Source: CAWGMT01 sp963823675 (GTDB lineage: Bacteria > Planctomycetota > Planctomycetia > Isosphaerales > Isosphaeraceae). Taken from it: a DNA stretch of 64,000 nt. The notes under the pieces are model-generated. The model made no database searches and was not told where the DNA came from. It saw only the letters and a list, made by a program, of their open reading frames with translations. This document shows positions 18,297 through 28,904 of the stretch, one piece after another; position 1 is the first letter of the stretch, and every line of letters begins with the position of its first letter. The DNA lies in assembly GCA_963823675.1 (NCBI GenBank), contig CAWGMT010000008.1, positions 1,529,613-1,593,612 of the forward strand, read 5' to 3'. The translations under genes and the position numbers were made by a program.

Positions 18297-20255
18297 TTAT
18301 TCGGGGGAGCTATCGTCTTCTTCGTCAAAGACCGGAGGATTGTCGTGCTCGGTCTCCCCGGCAGACCACCCTGGCCGGGAGAGGTTCTTCTCGCGGGCGA
18401 GGATGGGTCGGAGGATGTTCTCGGCGGCGATCGGCGTGCCGTTGTAGTGCGTGATCGGTATCAGCCGGTCGGCCAGCTCGCCGTTCAACGTCGATTTCAG
18501 AATCGTCGTGACCTGGGCGTCGCGGTTCTGCTCGATGACGTAGATGCGCTCGTGGAGCTCGATAAAGCGGATCACTTCGTCGGAGATGGGCAGGGCCCGG
18601 AGCCGGCAATAACTCGTCGGCACGCCTTCTTCGCGGAGCTGGTCGCGGGCTTCGACCAGCGCCCAGTGGGTACCGCCGTAGGCGAGCAACCCGGCCCGCG
18701 CTCCCACATGGTCGTCGATGACGGGGGCCGGCAGGGCCTGCCGGGCGGTCTCGAGCTTGCGCGCCAGCCGGTCGAGGTTCTTCTTCCAGTCCTCGGGGCG
18801 CTCGCTGTATCCCGACTTTTCGTTGTGTCCCGTGCCCCTGGTGAAGTAGGCCGAGAGCGGGTGCTCGGTGCCGGGGATGGTGCGGTAGCAGACGCCGTCG
18901 CCGTCGAGATCCTTGTACCGTTCGAACTGCCCGCGCCGCTCGAGCTCCGCGGCGTCGAGCACCTTGCCGCGCTGGATTGGCTGGGTGGGATAGGGAAACG
19001 GATCGCTGAGCCAGAGGTTCATGCCCAGGTCGAGGTCGGTGGCCACGAACACCGGCGACTGGAACTGCTGGGCTAAATCGAGCGCCTCGACGGTCAAGGA
19101 GTAACACTCCTCGACTGACCCGGGGATCAAGACGATATGGCGGGAATCGCCATGGCCCAGGAAGTGAAGCTTGAGGATGTCGCCCTGGCTGGTGCGAGTG
19201 GGCAATCCGGTGCTGGGCCCCATGCGCTGGACGTCCACGATCGCCACGGGGATCTCGGCGAAGTAGGCCAATCCGACAAACTCGGACATCAGCGAGATCC
19301 CTGGGCCGGAGGTGGCCGTCATCGCCCGCGCGCCGGCCCAGCCGGCGCCGACGGCCATGCCGATCGCCGCGAGCTCGTCCTCGGCCTGGACGATCGTGAA
19401 GGTCCGCGTGCCGTCCGCGTTCACCCGGTGCTTCTTGAGGAAGTCCTCGGCGTATTCCGCCAGGCTGCTGGAGGGGGTGATCGGGTACCAGGTGAGGACG
19501 CTGACCCCGCCGAAGGTGGCACCTAAGGCGGCTGCCTTGTTCCCCTCGATCAGGATCTTCTCCGGGGCATTGTCCACCCTCCGGACCTGGAAGGGGAGGT
19601 CGGCCGGGAGGTTCTCCTGAGCCCATTCGTAACCCGTGCGCGCGGCGGCGATATTGATGTCGGCGGCCTTGGCCTTGCGGCCGGGGAACTCGCGGCGGAC
19701 GGCCACCTCGACCGCCGGCATCTCGATCTTGCAGACCGAGGCCAGAACGCCCACATAGACCATGTTGACGACCTTGCGGACTTTGTCCCGATACGATTTG
19801 TCTGTCCTGTCCGGAGGATAGGCCTTCTCCACCAACTTGAAGAACGGGACCAGGAAGAGCCGGATGTCGTCGTCGCAGAGGTCGGCGAGGTCGACGTCGA
19901 AATCGTCGCGAGCGATGCAGATCGCCCCCGGCTTGAGCTGGAGCAAGTCGTCCTTCGCCGTCACTTCGTTCATGCACACCAGGATCTGCGGGTCGAGGAC
20001 GTGTCCCACATATCCCTTGCCGCTGGCCCGAATATGAAACCAGGTGGGCAAGCCCTCGATATTGGATGGGAAGACATTCTTGCCGCTGCAGGGAATGCCC
20101 ATCGCATACAGGGAACGCAAAAGGACCAAATTGGCGGACTGGCTTCCGGAGCCGTTGACCGTCCCGACCCGGATAGACAGGTCGTTGATCGTGGGAACGA
20201 ACGTCGCTGCTCCGGATCGTGCCGGAGCTTCCTGGACCATGGAGACCTCGGATGG
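18297..20255 (-). CDS. korA: 2-oxoacid:ferredoxin oxidoreductase, fused gamma-alpha subunit
   Basis: About 652 residues from the second ATG (20255), which has GAGGG six bases upstream; the ATG at 20276 lacks one. The N-terminal ~200 residues are the gamma domain (RVGTVNGSGSQSANLVLLRS, NVFPSNIEGLPTWF). From ~245 follows the alpha/PYR domain (GNKAAALGA, YPITPSSSLAEYAEDF, ATSGPGISLMSE). The C-terminal part (HYNGTPIAAENI) is the transketolase-C-like domain. First gene of korAB; it supplies a reductive-type TCA step or oxidative 2-oxoglutarate use with ferredoxin as acceptor. Confidence 0.92.
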   Translation of the reverse strand, partial: PSEVSMVQEAPARSGAATFVPTINDLSIRVGTVNGSGSQSANLVLLRSLYAMGIPCSGKNVFPSNIEGLPTWFHIRASGKGYVGHVLDPQILVCMNEVTAKDDLLQLKPGAICIARDDFDVDLADLCDDDIRLFLVPFFKLVEKAYPPDRTDKSYRDKVRKVVNMVYVGVLASVCKIEMPAVEVAVRREFPGRKAKAADINIAAARTGYEWAQENLPADLPFQVRRVDNAPEKILIEGNKAAALGATFGGVSVLTWYPITPSSSLAEYAEDFLKKHRVNADGTRTFTIVQAEDELAAIGMAVGAGWAGARAMTATSGPGISLMSEFVGLAYFAEIPVAIVDVQRMGPSTGLPTRTSQGDILKLHFLGHGDSRHIVLIPGSVEECYSLTVEALDLAQQFQSPVFVATDLDLGMNLWLSDPFPYPTQPIQRGKVLDAAELERRGQFERYKDLDGDGVCYRTIPGTEHPLSAYFTRGTGHNEKSGYSERPEDWKKNLDRLARKLETARQALPAPVIDDHVGARAGLLAYGGTHWALVEARDQLREEGVPTSYCRLRALPISDEVIRFIELHERIYVIEQNRDAQVTTILKSTLNGELADRLIPITHYNGTPIAAENILRPILAREKNLSRPGWSAGETEHDNPPVFDEEDDSSPE

Positions 20256-20417
20256 CATGATGTCCCTCAAAATCAAGGCGGCACCGCCCCGACACCGCGC
20301 GGCAAAACGTAGTCAAGCCCAGCGCGGAGCGTACTCTGTAAGGATTGCAGAATCGGGGCCGGCAGGCCTACCCACTGTTCAGTCCATCAAATTCTACGAT
20401 GGTTCGCAAGGGTTTTA

Positions 20418-20621
20418 TCACTCCCGATCAGCATAGAGCGGCTCATCGGGCTCGTACCGGGTGCCCATGCCGGGCATTCTGGCCAATCGCAGAAAGGTTG
20501 CCTCAGCCTGGGCGAGGAAGCGGCGCACGGTAGGAAGGGTGCCTTGGCGAACGTAGTGATAAAAGACGTCCACGAGGTCATGTCGTGCCGGACGAAGCTT
20601 GATGACCCTCCTCAAGACCAT
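20418..20621 (-). pseudogene. Truncated ParE/RelE-type toxin
   Basis: From ATG 20621 the frame reads VIKLRPARHDLVDVFYHYV and ATFLRLARMPGMGTRYEPDE, the first two helices and turn of ParE-family toxins. It stops after 67 residues, before the C-terminal strands (about 30 residues) normally present. No antitoxin gene is adjacent. Judged a remnant. Confidence 0.5.
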
Positions 20622-20688
20622 CCTATCAACCGTGGCAATTCTTGCCAAGACGATGATCGTGTCGGACGCGGGGCGCTCGAGGATTGTT

Positions 20689-23670
20689 TTATTTGGCGTC
20701 GGGCGCGATGAACGCCCCGGCGTGTCGACCCGGCGCGAAGACTTCACCGGCCGCGCGGCGGAGGCTGTTTTCGGTCAGGTCGTCAAACGCGCGGATGAGC
20801 CGGGCCGGGTCGATGCCGAGTTGCTCGCGGCGGGCTAGCGAGAGTGCGACGCCGTAGGGGTTCCGGGCCAGGACGAAGTCCGGAAGATCGGCCGTCCCCA
20901 GGAACGGGGCAAAGGTCTGCCGGACTGCCGCGCGCTCGTCCGCGCGGAGCGGGGGAGCCAGCGTTTGGGCGACGAACGCCTCCAGGCGCGCGAACGCCTG
21001 CGCGGCGGTCTCGGCCGGCTTGGCAGCGGCGCTGATTGCCAACACCGCAGGGTCTTCCAGCAGGGGGAAGTAGACCGAAGGCCGGCCGGCCGCGCCGCCG
21101 GGTTGGGCGGAGGCCGCGTAGAAACGGGCCACCAGCACGAGAAACGGCGCATAGAGCGCGCTTTCCGGCTCGGGGGCGGCGTACGCCAGACACGCCTGGG
21201 GCTTTTCCTGCCGCTGGAGAACGGGCACGGTCCGCTCGCGCAAGGCCCCGGCTTGCGCCGGGCCGGGTGATCCCGGCGTCGGAACCGGCTCCCCCGTCGC
21301 AAGCCTGGCGAAGTGCTTGGTCACCGCCTGGCGCGCCGGCTTTTCCTCCACGGCCCCAGCCAGAACGAGAATCGCGCTTTTGGGCTTGTAGAAGCGTGCC
21401 CAGTGGGCCCGGACGTCGGCGAGCGTGATGGTCGCAACGTCGTCGGGGAGGCCCCCCTTCCGTCCCCCGCGCGGAGCCGGGCGGATCAGCTCCCGGGCGT
21501 TGTTCACGGCCCCCAGGGCCGGGATCCGGCCAAACATGTTGGCGACCTCGTCGAGCAGACGCGTTTTCTCGCGATCGAAGTCGGCCGCCGTGATTCGGAG
21601 GTCGGCCATGCGCGCCGCGGCCGCGGCCAGCTCCGACTCCAAGTCCTGCTGGGGAAAGACAGTGGCAACCACCGTATAACGGTCGCCCGTCTGCGCGTTG
21701 CAGCCGGCGCGGTAGCGCTGGAAAAACGCGTCCGCCGTGCGCGCCGGCTCGGTTCCGGCCGCTGCGGTGACGTAGAGATGCTCGACCAGGTGGGCGAGCC
21801 CGGACTTCCCCTGCGGGTCGTGATCGCCGCCGATCCGGTAGAGCACCAAAAGCGCGACATCGCCGGTCCCCCGGATGGGGCGAATCATCGCCGTCAGGCC
21901 GTTCTCCAGCAGCAGACGCCCCGGCATCGCCGTGGGCGGCGCCGGTGTCCCACCCGCGCCGAGCGTTTCGAGGACCTGGCGAGCGCCCATGCACGTGAGC
22001 GCCAATCGCACAAAAGGATGGTCTCGGAAGACGGCCGTGGCCGCCGCATCGTTGGCGTGCCGGGCGTGCGCCTCGCCGCCGAGGGCATAATCGCGCGCGA
22101 TCGCCGCACCGCCGAAGGCCGCATGCCGGGCAAGTGCACCACCGCCGCAGGCGACGTCCCAGCCGACCGCGAGTCCACCCGCCGACCGCCAGCCGACGGC
22201 GCCGCCGCCCAAGGCGTAGGCGCCCGCGCCCAGTCCGCCGATCCCCACGACGCCGAGCGCGAGCCCGCCAAATGCAACCAGCCCCAGCGCGAACCCGCCG
22301 AGGCTGAACACGCCCAGGGCTCGGCCGCCCACAGCCACAAAACCACGCGCTTTCCCACCCACGGCCAGCAGGATGCCGCGGGCATCGTCGCCGATCGCGA
22401 TCCAGCCGCGGGCCACGCGGCGGCCGGAATCGGAGTCAGAGCCAGAGTCGAAGTCTTGGTCGGTCTGGCCGGAGGGCTTCGTCGCGCCCGGTGGCATCGG
22501 GGCACTGAGGTTGACGTCGATCAGGGGAAATCCGAGGAAGGTGGCTTCGCTGCGGTAGACTCGGTCGCCGAGCCGGGTGGCCATCGCCCTCCAACCGGCG
22601 CGCAGGGCGGTGTCGTTGGGGACATCGGTTGCGGCGGCTAAAGCGCGGATGCGGTTCAGCGCGCGAACGAGCAGGACGCACTCGACGGCGATATACGTCC
22701 AGAACGCAGTCATCCAGACTGCCCAGGCGATCAGGTAGCCGCGGCGCCCCGCGAACGCCTCGATCAGGGCGAACAAGCCGAGGGTGAGTCCGACAGAGAC
22801 CAGGAGCATGCGCAGTCCGGCGCGGAGGGTTGCCTCGCGCTCGCGGCGGGTGGGCGCGGCCTGGGCTGCCACCCAGGTGCCGAGCCAGCCGCCGGACAGG
22901 CCAATCAGCGACCCGAAGAGCCCCCCGGCCGTGCCGCCGGCCACCCCGGCGCCGACCGCCGCTTTCCACGCCCCCGCCCCGGCCCCGGCGACGGCACTCT
23001 GGGCAATGGTCGCTTGCGCTGTGACGCCGGCCATGACGGCCACGGTGAACTTGCGGCCCGGCCGGCTCCGCCTCAGCCCGCCCTCAATCAATTCGGCGAC
23101 CTGCTCCCGCAACATCCCTCGCCCGCGGGAGAGTCGCTGCTTGACGGCGTCCTCGGTCAGATCCATCGCCCCGGCGACGTCGGCCACCGATTGGTCCTCG
23201 CGGTAGAAGAGAATCAGCGGCTCCCGGTAAGCCGCGGGGATTTGCTCGAGTGCCTTCCACACCAGCGATTCTTCCTCGCGCGACACGGCGGCCTCTGCGG
23301 GCCCCGGCCGGTCGTCGGACAGCGCGGTCGCGACGGTCAGCGCGGCGGCCGACTCGGCCGGCCGCGACGCCTTGCGCCGGGCATTCTTCCCCAGGTTCCG
23401 GGCGATCCCGCACAGCCACGAGCCCAGGCGGCCCGGCTGGTCGAGCGAGGCCCGCTGCCGCCACGCTGTCCAGAACGTTTCCTGCGCGACGTCCTCGCTC
23501 TGCGCCAGGTTGCCGCAGGCGCTGTACGCCACGGCACACACCAGCGCCTGGTATCGCCCCACCACGGCCTCGAAGGCCGGCGCGCTCCCCTGGCACACGA
23601 GCTGCCAGAGCTCGGCAGCGGAGGCGGAATCGGACTCAGATGCGGGGTCAGTCCGTCGAGCGGTCATCAT
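20689..23670 (-). CDS. ECF sigma factor - membrane/glycine-repeat - M16 peptidase fusion
   Basis: One uninterrupted 993-codon frame. Residues ~20-195 are an ECF sigma factor: region 2 (AYSACGNLAQSEDVAQETFW, SWLCGIARNLGKNARRK) and region 4 (IPAAYREPLILFYREDQSVA, EDAVKQRLSRGRGML). Residues ~210-340 hold small-residue-rich and membrane helices. Residues ~430-530 are glycine-hydrophobic repeats (GGFALGLVAFGGLALG). From ~582 an M16 metallopeptidase begins: HLVEH at 627-631 with a Glu 77 residues later (LLDE), matching HxxEHx(74-78)E, followed by an M16_C-like half. ECF factors with the glycine-repeat extension are known in planctomycetes; the fused peptidase is unusual. No anti-sigma gene is adjacent. 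Confidence 0.85.
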   Translation of the reverse strand: MMTARRTDPASESDSASAAELWQLVCQGSAPAFEAVVGRYQALVCAVAYSACGNLAQSEDVAQETFWTAWRQRASLDQPGRLGSWLCGIARNLGKNARRKASRPAESAAALTVATALSDDRPGPAEAAVSREEESLVWKALEQIPAAYREPLILFYREDQSVADVAGAMDLTEDAVKQRLSRGRGMLREQVAELIEGGLRRSRPGRKFTVAVMAGVTAQATIAQSAVAGAGAGAWKAAVGAGVAGGTAGGLFGSLIGLSGGWLGTWVAAQAAPTRREREATLRAGLRMLLVSVGLTLGLFALIEAFAGRRGYLIAWAVWMTAFWTYIAVECVLLVRALNRIRALAAATDVPNDTALRAGWRAMATRLGDRVYRSEATFLGFPLIDVNLSAPMPPGATKPSGQTDQDFDSGSDSDSGRRVARGWIAIGDDARGILLAVGGKARGFVAVGGRALGVFSLGGFALGLVAFGGLALGVVGIGGLGAGAYALGGGAVGWRSAGGLAVGWDVACGGGALARHAAFGGAAIARDYALGGEAHARHANDAAATAVFRDHPFVRLALTCMGARQVLETLGAGGTPAPPTAMPGRLLLENGLTAMIRPIRGTGDVALLVLYRIGGDHDPQGKSGLAHLVEHLYVTAAAGTEPARTADAFFQRYRAGCNAQTGDRYTVVATVFPQQDLESELAAAAARMADLRITAADFDREKTRLLDEVANMFGRIPALGAVNNARELIRPAPRGGRKGGLPDDVATITLADVRAHWARFYKPKSAILVLAGAVEEKPARQAVTKHFARLATGEPVPTPGSPGPAQAGALRERTVPVLQRQEKPQACLAYAAPEPESALYAPFLVLVARFYAASAQPGGAAGRPSVYFPLLEDPAVLAISAAAKPAETAAQAFARLEAFVAQTLAPPLRADERAAVRQTFAPFLGTADLPDFVLARNPYGVALSLARREQLGIDPARLIRAFDDLTENSLRRAAGEVFAPGRHAGAFIAPDAK

Positions 23671-24088
23671 GGGCCTCGGCTCTCCATCTTGGCGAATTGT
23701 GGAAACGTTGCCAACCGAACGCGCACACCCTCATTGCATGGGAGTGGCGCCAAGCCAGGACGAGGTGACAGAAATCACGCCGATCTCGGCGCGAAATCCG
23801 AGATAGATTCCGCACCAGTCGAGGTGGCTTTCGCGAACTGCGGTATTTTAACCGACGACCAATCGCGAACCGTGATCGCGAGGAACGGGGCGGGCGATTA
23901 ACGCCGCTCAACAACGAACAACCGACAACCCGCACTCGCCTTCCCACAGGTTCCGTTGTAAAATCAAACCGTTGTTCAACGTGCAGCGAACCGGCGAGGC
24001 GGATTTCCCGGAAGGGTTGGAGCATTGGCCAATGTGCTTGGCTGGTAGGTTTGTCTCGACGCCGAGCTTGACTTTGGGGACAACCCGC

Positions 24089-27000
24089 ATGCTCTCGCCC
24101 GACAGGCGGGGGGCGCCGCGGGGAGTTGCCCGGACGTTGCCCGGCCTGGTCGTCGCGATCTGGCTTTGCCTGATGTGTCTCGGGGCCCTTGGCACCGAGT
24201 CCCGCAGGGATGGCGGCGATGCGGCGGCCGATCCCGCCGCGGTCGAGTTCTTCGAGAAGAGCGTGCGGCCGATCCTGGCCGCGCGGTGTCAGGGGTGCCA
24301 TGGTCCGTCCAAGCAAAAGGGCGGGCTGCGGCTCGACGGCCGCGCTGCGGTTCTGGCGGGCGGCTCGACGGGGCCCGCGGTCGTGCCGGGCAATACCAAG
24401 GAGAGCTTGCTGGTTGATGCGATCAACTACGGCGAAACTTACCAGATGCCTCCCAAGTCGAAGCTCGCCGACGGCGAGATCGCGACCTTGACCGAGTGGG
24501 TCAGGCGAGGTGCACCATGGGGGGTGGAAACTCGTCGGGGCCCTGCCGTTACAACCTCGGTATCGGACAGCAGCAAGCCGGAGCGGTTGTCGAAGAGCCA
24601 ACTTCAAGAGCGCGCTTTGTACTGGTGTTTCCAGCCGATCCGGCGCGCGACGCCCCCTGCCCCGAGCGCGAATCACCGGGCCTGGCCGCGCAATCCCATC
24701 GATCGATTCGTCCTGGCGGCACTCGAGGAGCGGGGGCTGGCGCCTGCGCCCGAGGCCGACAAACGCGTCTTGATTCGCCGGCTCAGCTTCGATCTGACCG
24801 GGCTGCCGCCCGCACCCGCCGAGATCGAAGCGTTCCTGGCCGATCAATCCCCGGACGCCTATGAGAAACTGGTCGAGCGCTTGCTGGCCAGCCCGCACTA
24901 CGGCGAGCGCTGGGCACGGCACTGGCTCGAACCTGGTCCGGTTCGCGGAGACGGCGGGCCACGAATTCGATTACGACATCCCGGGCGCGTTTCGCTATCG
25001 CGACTACGTGATCCGAGCACTCAACGCCGACTTGCCCTATCACCGGTTCGTCATCGAGCAGATCGCCGGCGATTTGCTGGAGAGGCCACGGTGGAACCCG
25101 AGCGGGGGCTTCAACGAGTCAATCCTGGGTACTGCCTTTTATTTCCTGGGCGAGGGAACTCATTCTCCGGTCAACGTCCGCGAGGAGGAGATGCGGCGGA
25201 TCGACAATCAGATCGACGTCCTGTCCAAGACGTTTCTCGGGCTTACCGTGGCCTGCGCACGATGTCACGATCACAAGTTTGACCCGATCACCAGCCAGGA
25301 CTATTACGCCCTCGCCGGCTTTCTACACAGCTCGCGAATCCAGCAAGCGTTTGTCGACAGCCCCGACCGCCTCGCCACCGACTTACGGCGGTTGTGCGGT
25401 CTGAAGGAATCTCTCCGCGCCGGCTTGCGGGACGCCCGGGAACACTTGCCCGCAGCGACTTTGAAACAGGTCGCGGCCGTGCTGGCAGCAAACCTCGAAC
25501 ACACGTCGCCAGCCGGTGCGTTTCCTGAGTGGAACCGCCGACCAAAGGGCGCGGTCGCAGGTCAGCCTGTCGAGGCTGACGTCAGCCTGGAAAGGCTGAC
25601 AGACAGCACCGACGTTACTGCGGTTGCACTTGGTCCGCCGGGGCCGAATTCGCGTGGCAAGACCATCGTTTTCGAGGATTTCAACCGCGATTCTTACAGC
25701 GGGTGGTTCGTGACCGGCAGTGCGTTTGGCGAGCGTCCCAGCCGCGCCGGCGATTTCCGCCTCGATTTCCGGGGACCGACCGCGCGGCTGGTTCCAGTAA
25801 GGGCCGGCCAGGCGCACAGCGGATTGCTGGCCGAACGATTGTCGGGAGTGCTTCGCTCCCGCAGCTTCCGGATCCAGACCCGCTACATCCACCACCTGGT
25901 CGCGGGGCGAGGCGGACGGATCAACGTGGTCGTCGATAATTACGAGAAGATCCGCGACCCGATCTATGGCGGGTTGACCGTCCGCGTCGATCACGGGAAT
26001 GAGCTGCGCTGGGTCACGCAGGATGTCGGCATGTGGCTGGGACACACCGCCTATCTGGAGATTGCCGACGGGGCAGCCGTTGACTTTGCCGGCGTGAACT
26101 CCCGGCTTGATGACGGGCTGGGATACATTGCCGTCAACGAAATCCGGATGTCGAACACGGCGGCTCCGGCAAGCGCTTCTGGAGGCCCTGACGGAAGTTC
26201 CCAGGCGCTCGATCTCGACGCATTGATCGCGGCCTTGCGGCCTGCGGCGCCCGCCAGGGCCGATCGACTGGCCGCCGTGTTGAACGAAGCGCGCGAAATC
26301 GAGGCCCGGCTACCCGAGCCGATGCTGGCCCTGGCGGTTGCCGACGGCTCGGGCCTCGACGAGCATATCCACATCCGGGGAAGTCACAAGAACCTGGGAG
26401 AAGTCGTTCCGCGGCGATTTCTGGAGGTTCTGGGCGGCTCGGACTCGTCGCTGGGTGAGACCGGCAGCGGCCGGCTCGAGCTGGCGCATCGGATGGTCGA
26501 TCCGACTGCCAACCCATTGATCGCACGGGTGCTGGTAAACCGCCTCTGGAAGCATCTCTTCGGCGAAGGGATCGTCAAGTCAACCGACAACTTCGGGGCC
26601 ATGGGCCAGAAGCCCACTCATCCGGAGCTGCTCGACTGGCTCTCCAGCGAGCTGATGGCGGGCGGCTGGTCGATCAAGGCAATGCAGCGGCTCTTGGTCT
26701 ACTCGAGTACCTACCGGATGTCGAGTGCGCCTCGGGACGCCGGTGAGCGGCTGGACCCGACTAATACTTACCTGCACCGCATGAATGTCCGCCGGCTCGA
26801 GGCCGAGGCGATCCGCGATGCGATCTTGAGCGTATCGGGACGGCTGGTGCCGGCTTTGTATGGGCCGGCGGTGCCGGTGCACCTGACTAGCTTCATGGAT
26901 GGCCGCGGCCGGCCGGCACTATCGGGACCGCCCGACGGCGACGGCCGCCGGAGCATTTACCTGAACGTCCGGCGCAATTTCCTCGATCCCATGCTCCTGG

Positions 27001-27354
27001 CGTTCGACGCACCGGTGCCGTTTTCAACCATGGGCCGCCGTAACGTCTCGAACGTCCCCGCGCAGGCCCTGGCACTCTTGAATGACCCCCTGGTGATCAG
27101 CCAGGCAAAGCTCTGGGCCGAGCGCGCGCTGGCCATTTCGGGCCAAACGCCCCGCGCGGATTGACGACTTGTACATGACCGCTTTCGGACGGCCCGCGTC
27201 CGACCAGGAAGCCCGTGCGAGCCTGGCATTTGTCAACGCGCAGACCCAAGCGCGCAATTCTGACGCCAGAAAAACCGCAGACCCGGCCATCCTCGCCTGG
27301 GCCGATCTCTGCCACGTTTTGATGAATGTGAAGGCTTTTATCTTCATCGATTGA
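24089..27354 (+). pseudogene. PSCyt1/PSCyt2/PSD1 (DUF1549-DUF1553) cytochrome protein, two frameshifts
   Basis: Start at ATG 24089 gives a signal segment (VVAIWLCLMCLGALGT). CxxCH haem site CQGCH, then NPIDRFVLAALEERGLAP and FDLTGLPPAPAEIEAFL (PSCyt2). At 24930/24931 an extra base breaks WARHWLDLVRFAETAGHEFD. The next frame (to ~27158) has a second haem motif (CARCHDHKFDP), a long insertion, and PSD1 signatures (ANPLIARVLVNRLWKHLFGEGIV, YRMSSAPRD, LEAEAIRDAILSVSG). A second +1 shift near 27158 moves the last ~65 codons (DLYMTAFGRPASDQE) to a third frame ending at 27354. A palindromic repeat lies inside the middle part (25560-25605). Either decayed or two sequencing errors. Confidence 0.8.
25560..25605. 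repeat. Dispersed palindrome inside coding sequence
   Basis: GGTCAGCCTGTCGAGGCTGA, a few bases, then CAGCCTGGAAAGGCTGAC: an inverted repeat of the same family as the elements at 37511 and 54210. Here it lies within the PSCyt gene, adding codons read as GQPVEADVSLERLTD without breaking the frame. Confidence 0.6.
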
Positions 27355-27391
27355 ATCGAACCGTCTTGGGGCCAACCAGGCCGAGGATGAT

Positions 27392-28858
27392 ATGCACTGC
27401 AATCGATTCATCGATTCCGGCTTGAACCGTCGCGACATGCTCTTGCGATCTGCTTCGGGTTTCGGCGCCCTGGCATTGACGGCGCTTCTCCGGGAGCCGG
27501 CATTTGGCGGTCTTGTGGGAGAGATGGCGGGTGAGGCTGCCGGTGCTTCCGATGGCTCGCACTATAATCCCCTGGCACCCAGGCCGACGCACTTCGCCCC
27601 CAAGGCCCGCAGCGTGATTTTTTTGTTCATGGATGGCGGGCCGTCGCAGGTCGATACATTCGACCCGAAGCCCCGCCTCGACCGGGAACACGGGCAGCCG
27701 ATCAAGGTCAAGACCCATCCGACGCAGTTCAACAACGTGGGAAACGTGTTGCGCTGCCCGTGGAAATTCCGCAATTACGGCGAAAGCGGCCTGCCGGTCA
27801 GCGATCTCTTTCCGCACCTTGGCCGCTGCGCCGACGACCTGGCCGTCGTCCGCTCGATGGTCTCGAACTTTTCGGAGCACACCAACGCCAACTACTTCAT
27901 CCACACCGGCAGCGGCCTCCAGGGCCGGCCCAGCCAGGGCGCCTGGATCACCTATGGATTGGGGAGCGAGTGTCAGGACTTGCCCGGCTTCGTCGTGCTC
28001 AATGGGGGCCTGATCCCGCCCGGAGGAATGGATTGCTTCAACAGCGGGTTCTTGCCGGCGGCCTATCAGGGGTCGGTATTCAAGGCGCAGGCGGCTCCGG
28101 TCGCCAATATCACCCCCGCCGAGCCGACCGCCGATCTAGAGCGCCGCAAGCTCGCGCTCCTGCACACACTCGATCAGGGCGCCCTCGGCCGCATGGGACA
28201 TCACGACAGCCTGGAAGCGGCGATCGCGAACTATGAATTGGCGTTTCGCATGCAGTCAACCCTTCCCGAGCTCATGAGCTTGGGCGGCGAGTCGGCGGCG
28301 ACTCAGCGGCTCTATGGGCTGGATGCTCCGTATCCACCGACGAGGATCTACGCTCGCGAATGCCTGATCGCGCGGCGGCTGGTCGAGCGCGGGGTGCGAT
28401 TCATCGAGCTGCTCTGCCCGAGCGTGGGCACGGATCGCTGGGACCAGCACAGCGGGCTCAAGTCCGGCCACGAAAAGAATGCCCTTGCCGTCAACCAGCC
28501 GATCGCCGCCCTTCTCACCGACCTCAAATCGCGCGGTCTACTCGAGACGACGTTGGTCGTCTGGGGAGGCGAGTTCGGCCGCACGCCCATGGCCCAAGGC
28601 AGCGACGGCCGCGATCACAACCCCTACGGCTTCACGATCTGGCTGGCCGGCGGCGGGATCAAGGGAGGCACCATCTACGGCGCCACCGACGACTACGGCT
28701 ACCACGCCATCGAGAACAAGGTCGAGATTCACGACTTACACGCCACGATGCTCCATCTCCTGGGCATGGACCACAAGCGGCTCACGTATCGTTTTGGCGG
28801 GCGCGACATGCGGCTGACCGATGTGCACGGGACGGTTGTCACGGGGATTTTGGGTTAG
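27392..28858 (+). CDS. DUF1501 domain protein with Tat signal
   Basis: 488 residues, intact. NRRDMLLRSASGFGALALTAL is a Tat signal. The body is the sulfatase-like DUF1501 fold: ARSVIFLFMDGGPSQVDTFD (metal-site Asp region), HTGSGLQGRPSQGAW, WDQHSGLKSGHEKN, VVWGGEFGRTPMAQ and DLHATMLHLLGMDHKRLTY. These proteins are encoded next to PSCyt/PSD1 cytochrome proteins, as here (about 40 bp apart), and are thought to be exported with them. Its TAG stop overlaps the edge of a TR-like remnant on the opposite strand. Confidence 0.93.
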   Translation: MHCNRFIDSGLNRRDMLLRSASGFGALALTALLREPAFGGLVGEMAGEAAGASDGSHYNPLAPRPTHFAPKARSVIFLFMDGGPSQVDTFDPKPRLDREHGQPIKVKTHPTQFNNVGNVLRCPWKFRNYGESGLPVSDLFPHLGRCADDLAVVRSMVSNFSEHTNANYFIHTGSGLQGRPSQGAWITYGLGSECQDLPGFVVLNGGLIPPGGMDCFNSGFLPAAYQGSVFKAQAAPVANITPAEPTADLERRKLALLHTLDQGALGRMGHHDSLEAAIANYELAFRMQSTLPELMSLGGESAATQRLYGLDAPYPPTRIYARECLIARRLVERGVRFIELLCPSVGTDRWDQHSGLKSGHEKNALAVNQPIAALLTDLKSRGLLETTLVVWGGEFGRTPMAQGSDGRDHNPYGFTIWLAGGGIKGGTIYGATDDYGYHAIENKVEIHDLHATMLHLLGMDHKRLTYRFGGRDMRLTDVHGTVVTGILG

Positions 28859-28903
28859 CCGGAAGCCGAGGTTGTTGTTCCGGTTCGCCGGCGTGTTCCT
28901 CCA
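28856..28903 (-). repeat. DGR template-repeat-like remnant
   Basis: On the minus strand this 48-bp piece reads ...ACGCCGGCGAACCGG followed by AACAACAACCTCGGCTTCC. It matches discontinuous parts of the TR at 50712-50836 (ACGCCG, GCGAACCGG, then AACAACAACCTCGG) and keeps the Asn-codon adenines unmutated, as a TR rather than a VR would. Too short to be active; probably a relic. Confidence 0.5.
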
Positions 28904-28904
28904 A

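Noticed and set aside
18325..20316. 663-codon open frame on the same strand as korA
   Set aside because: It is a shadow frame with Arg/Gly/Pro-rich nonsense; korA in the other frame has all family motifs.
23648..24922. 424-codon frame across the sigma-M16/PSCyt intergenic region
   Set aside because: It spans two genes and their promoter region and has no protein character.
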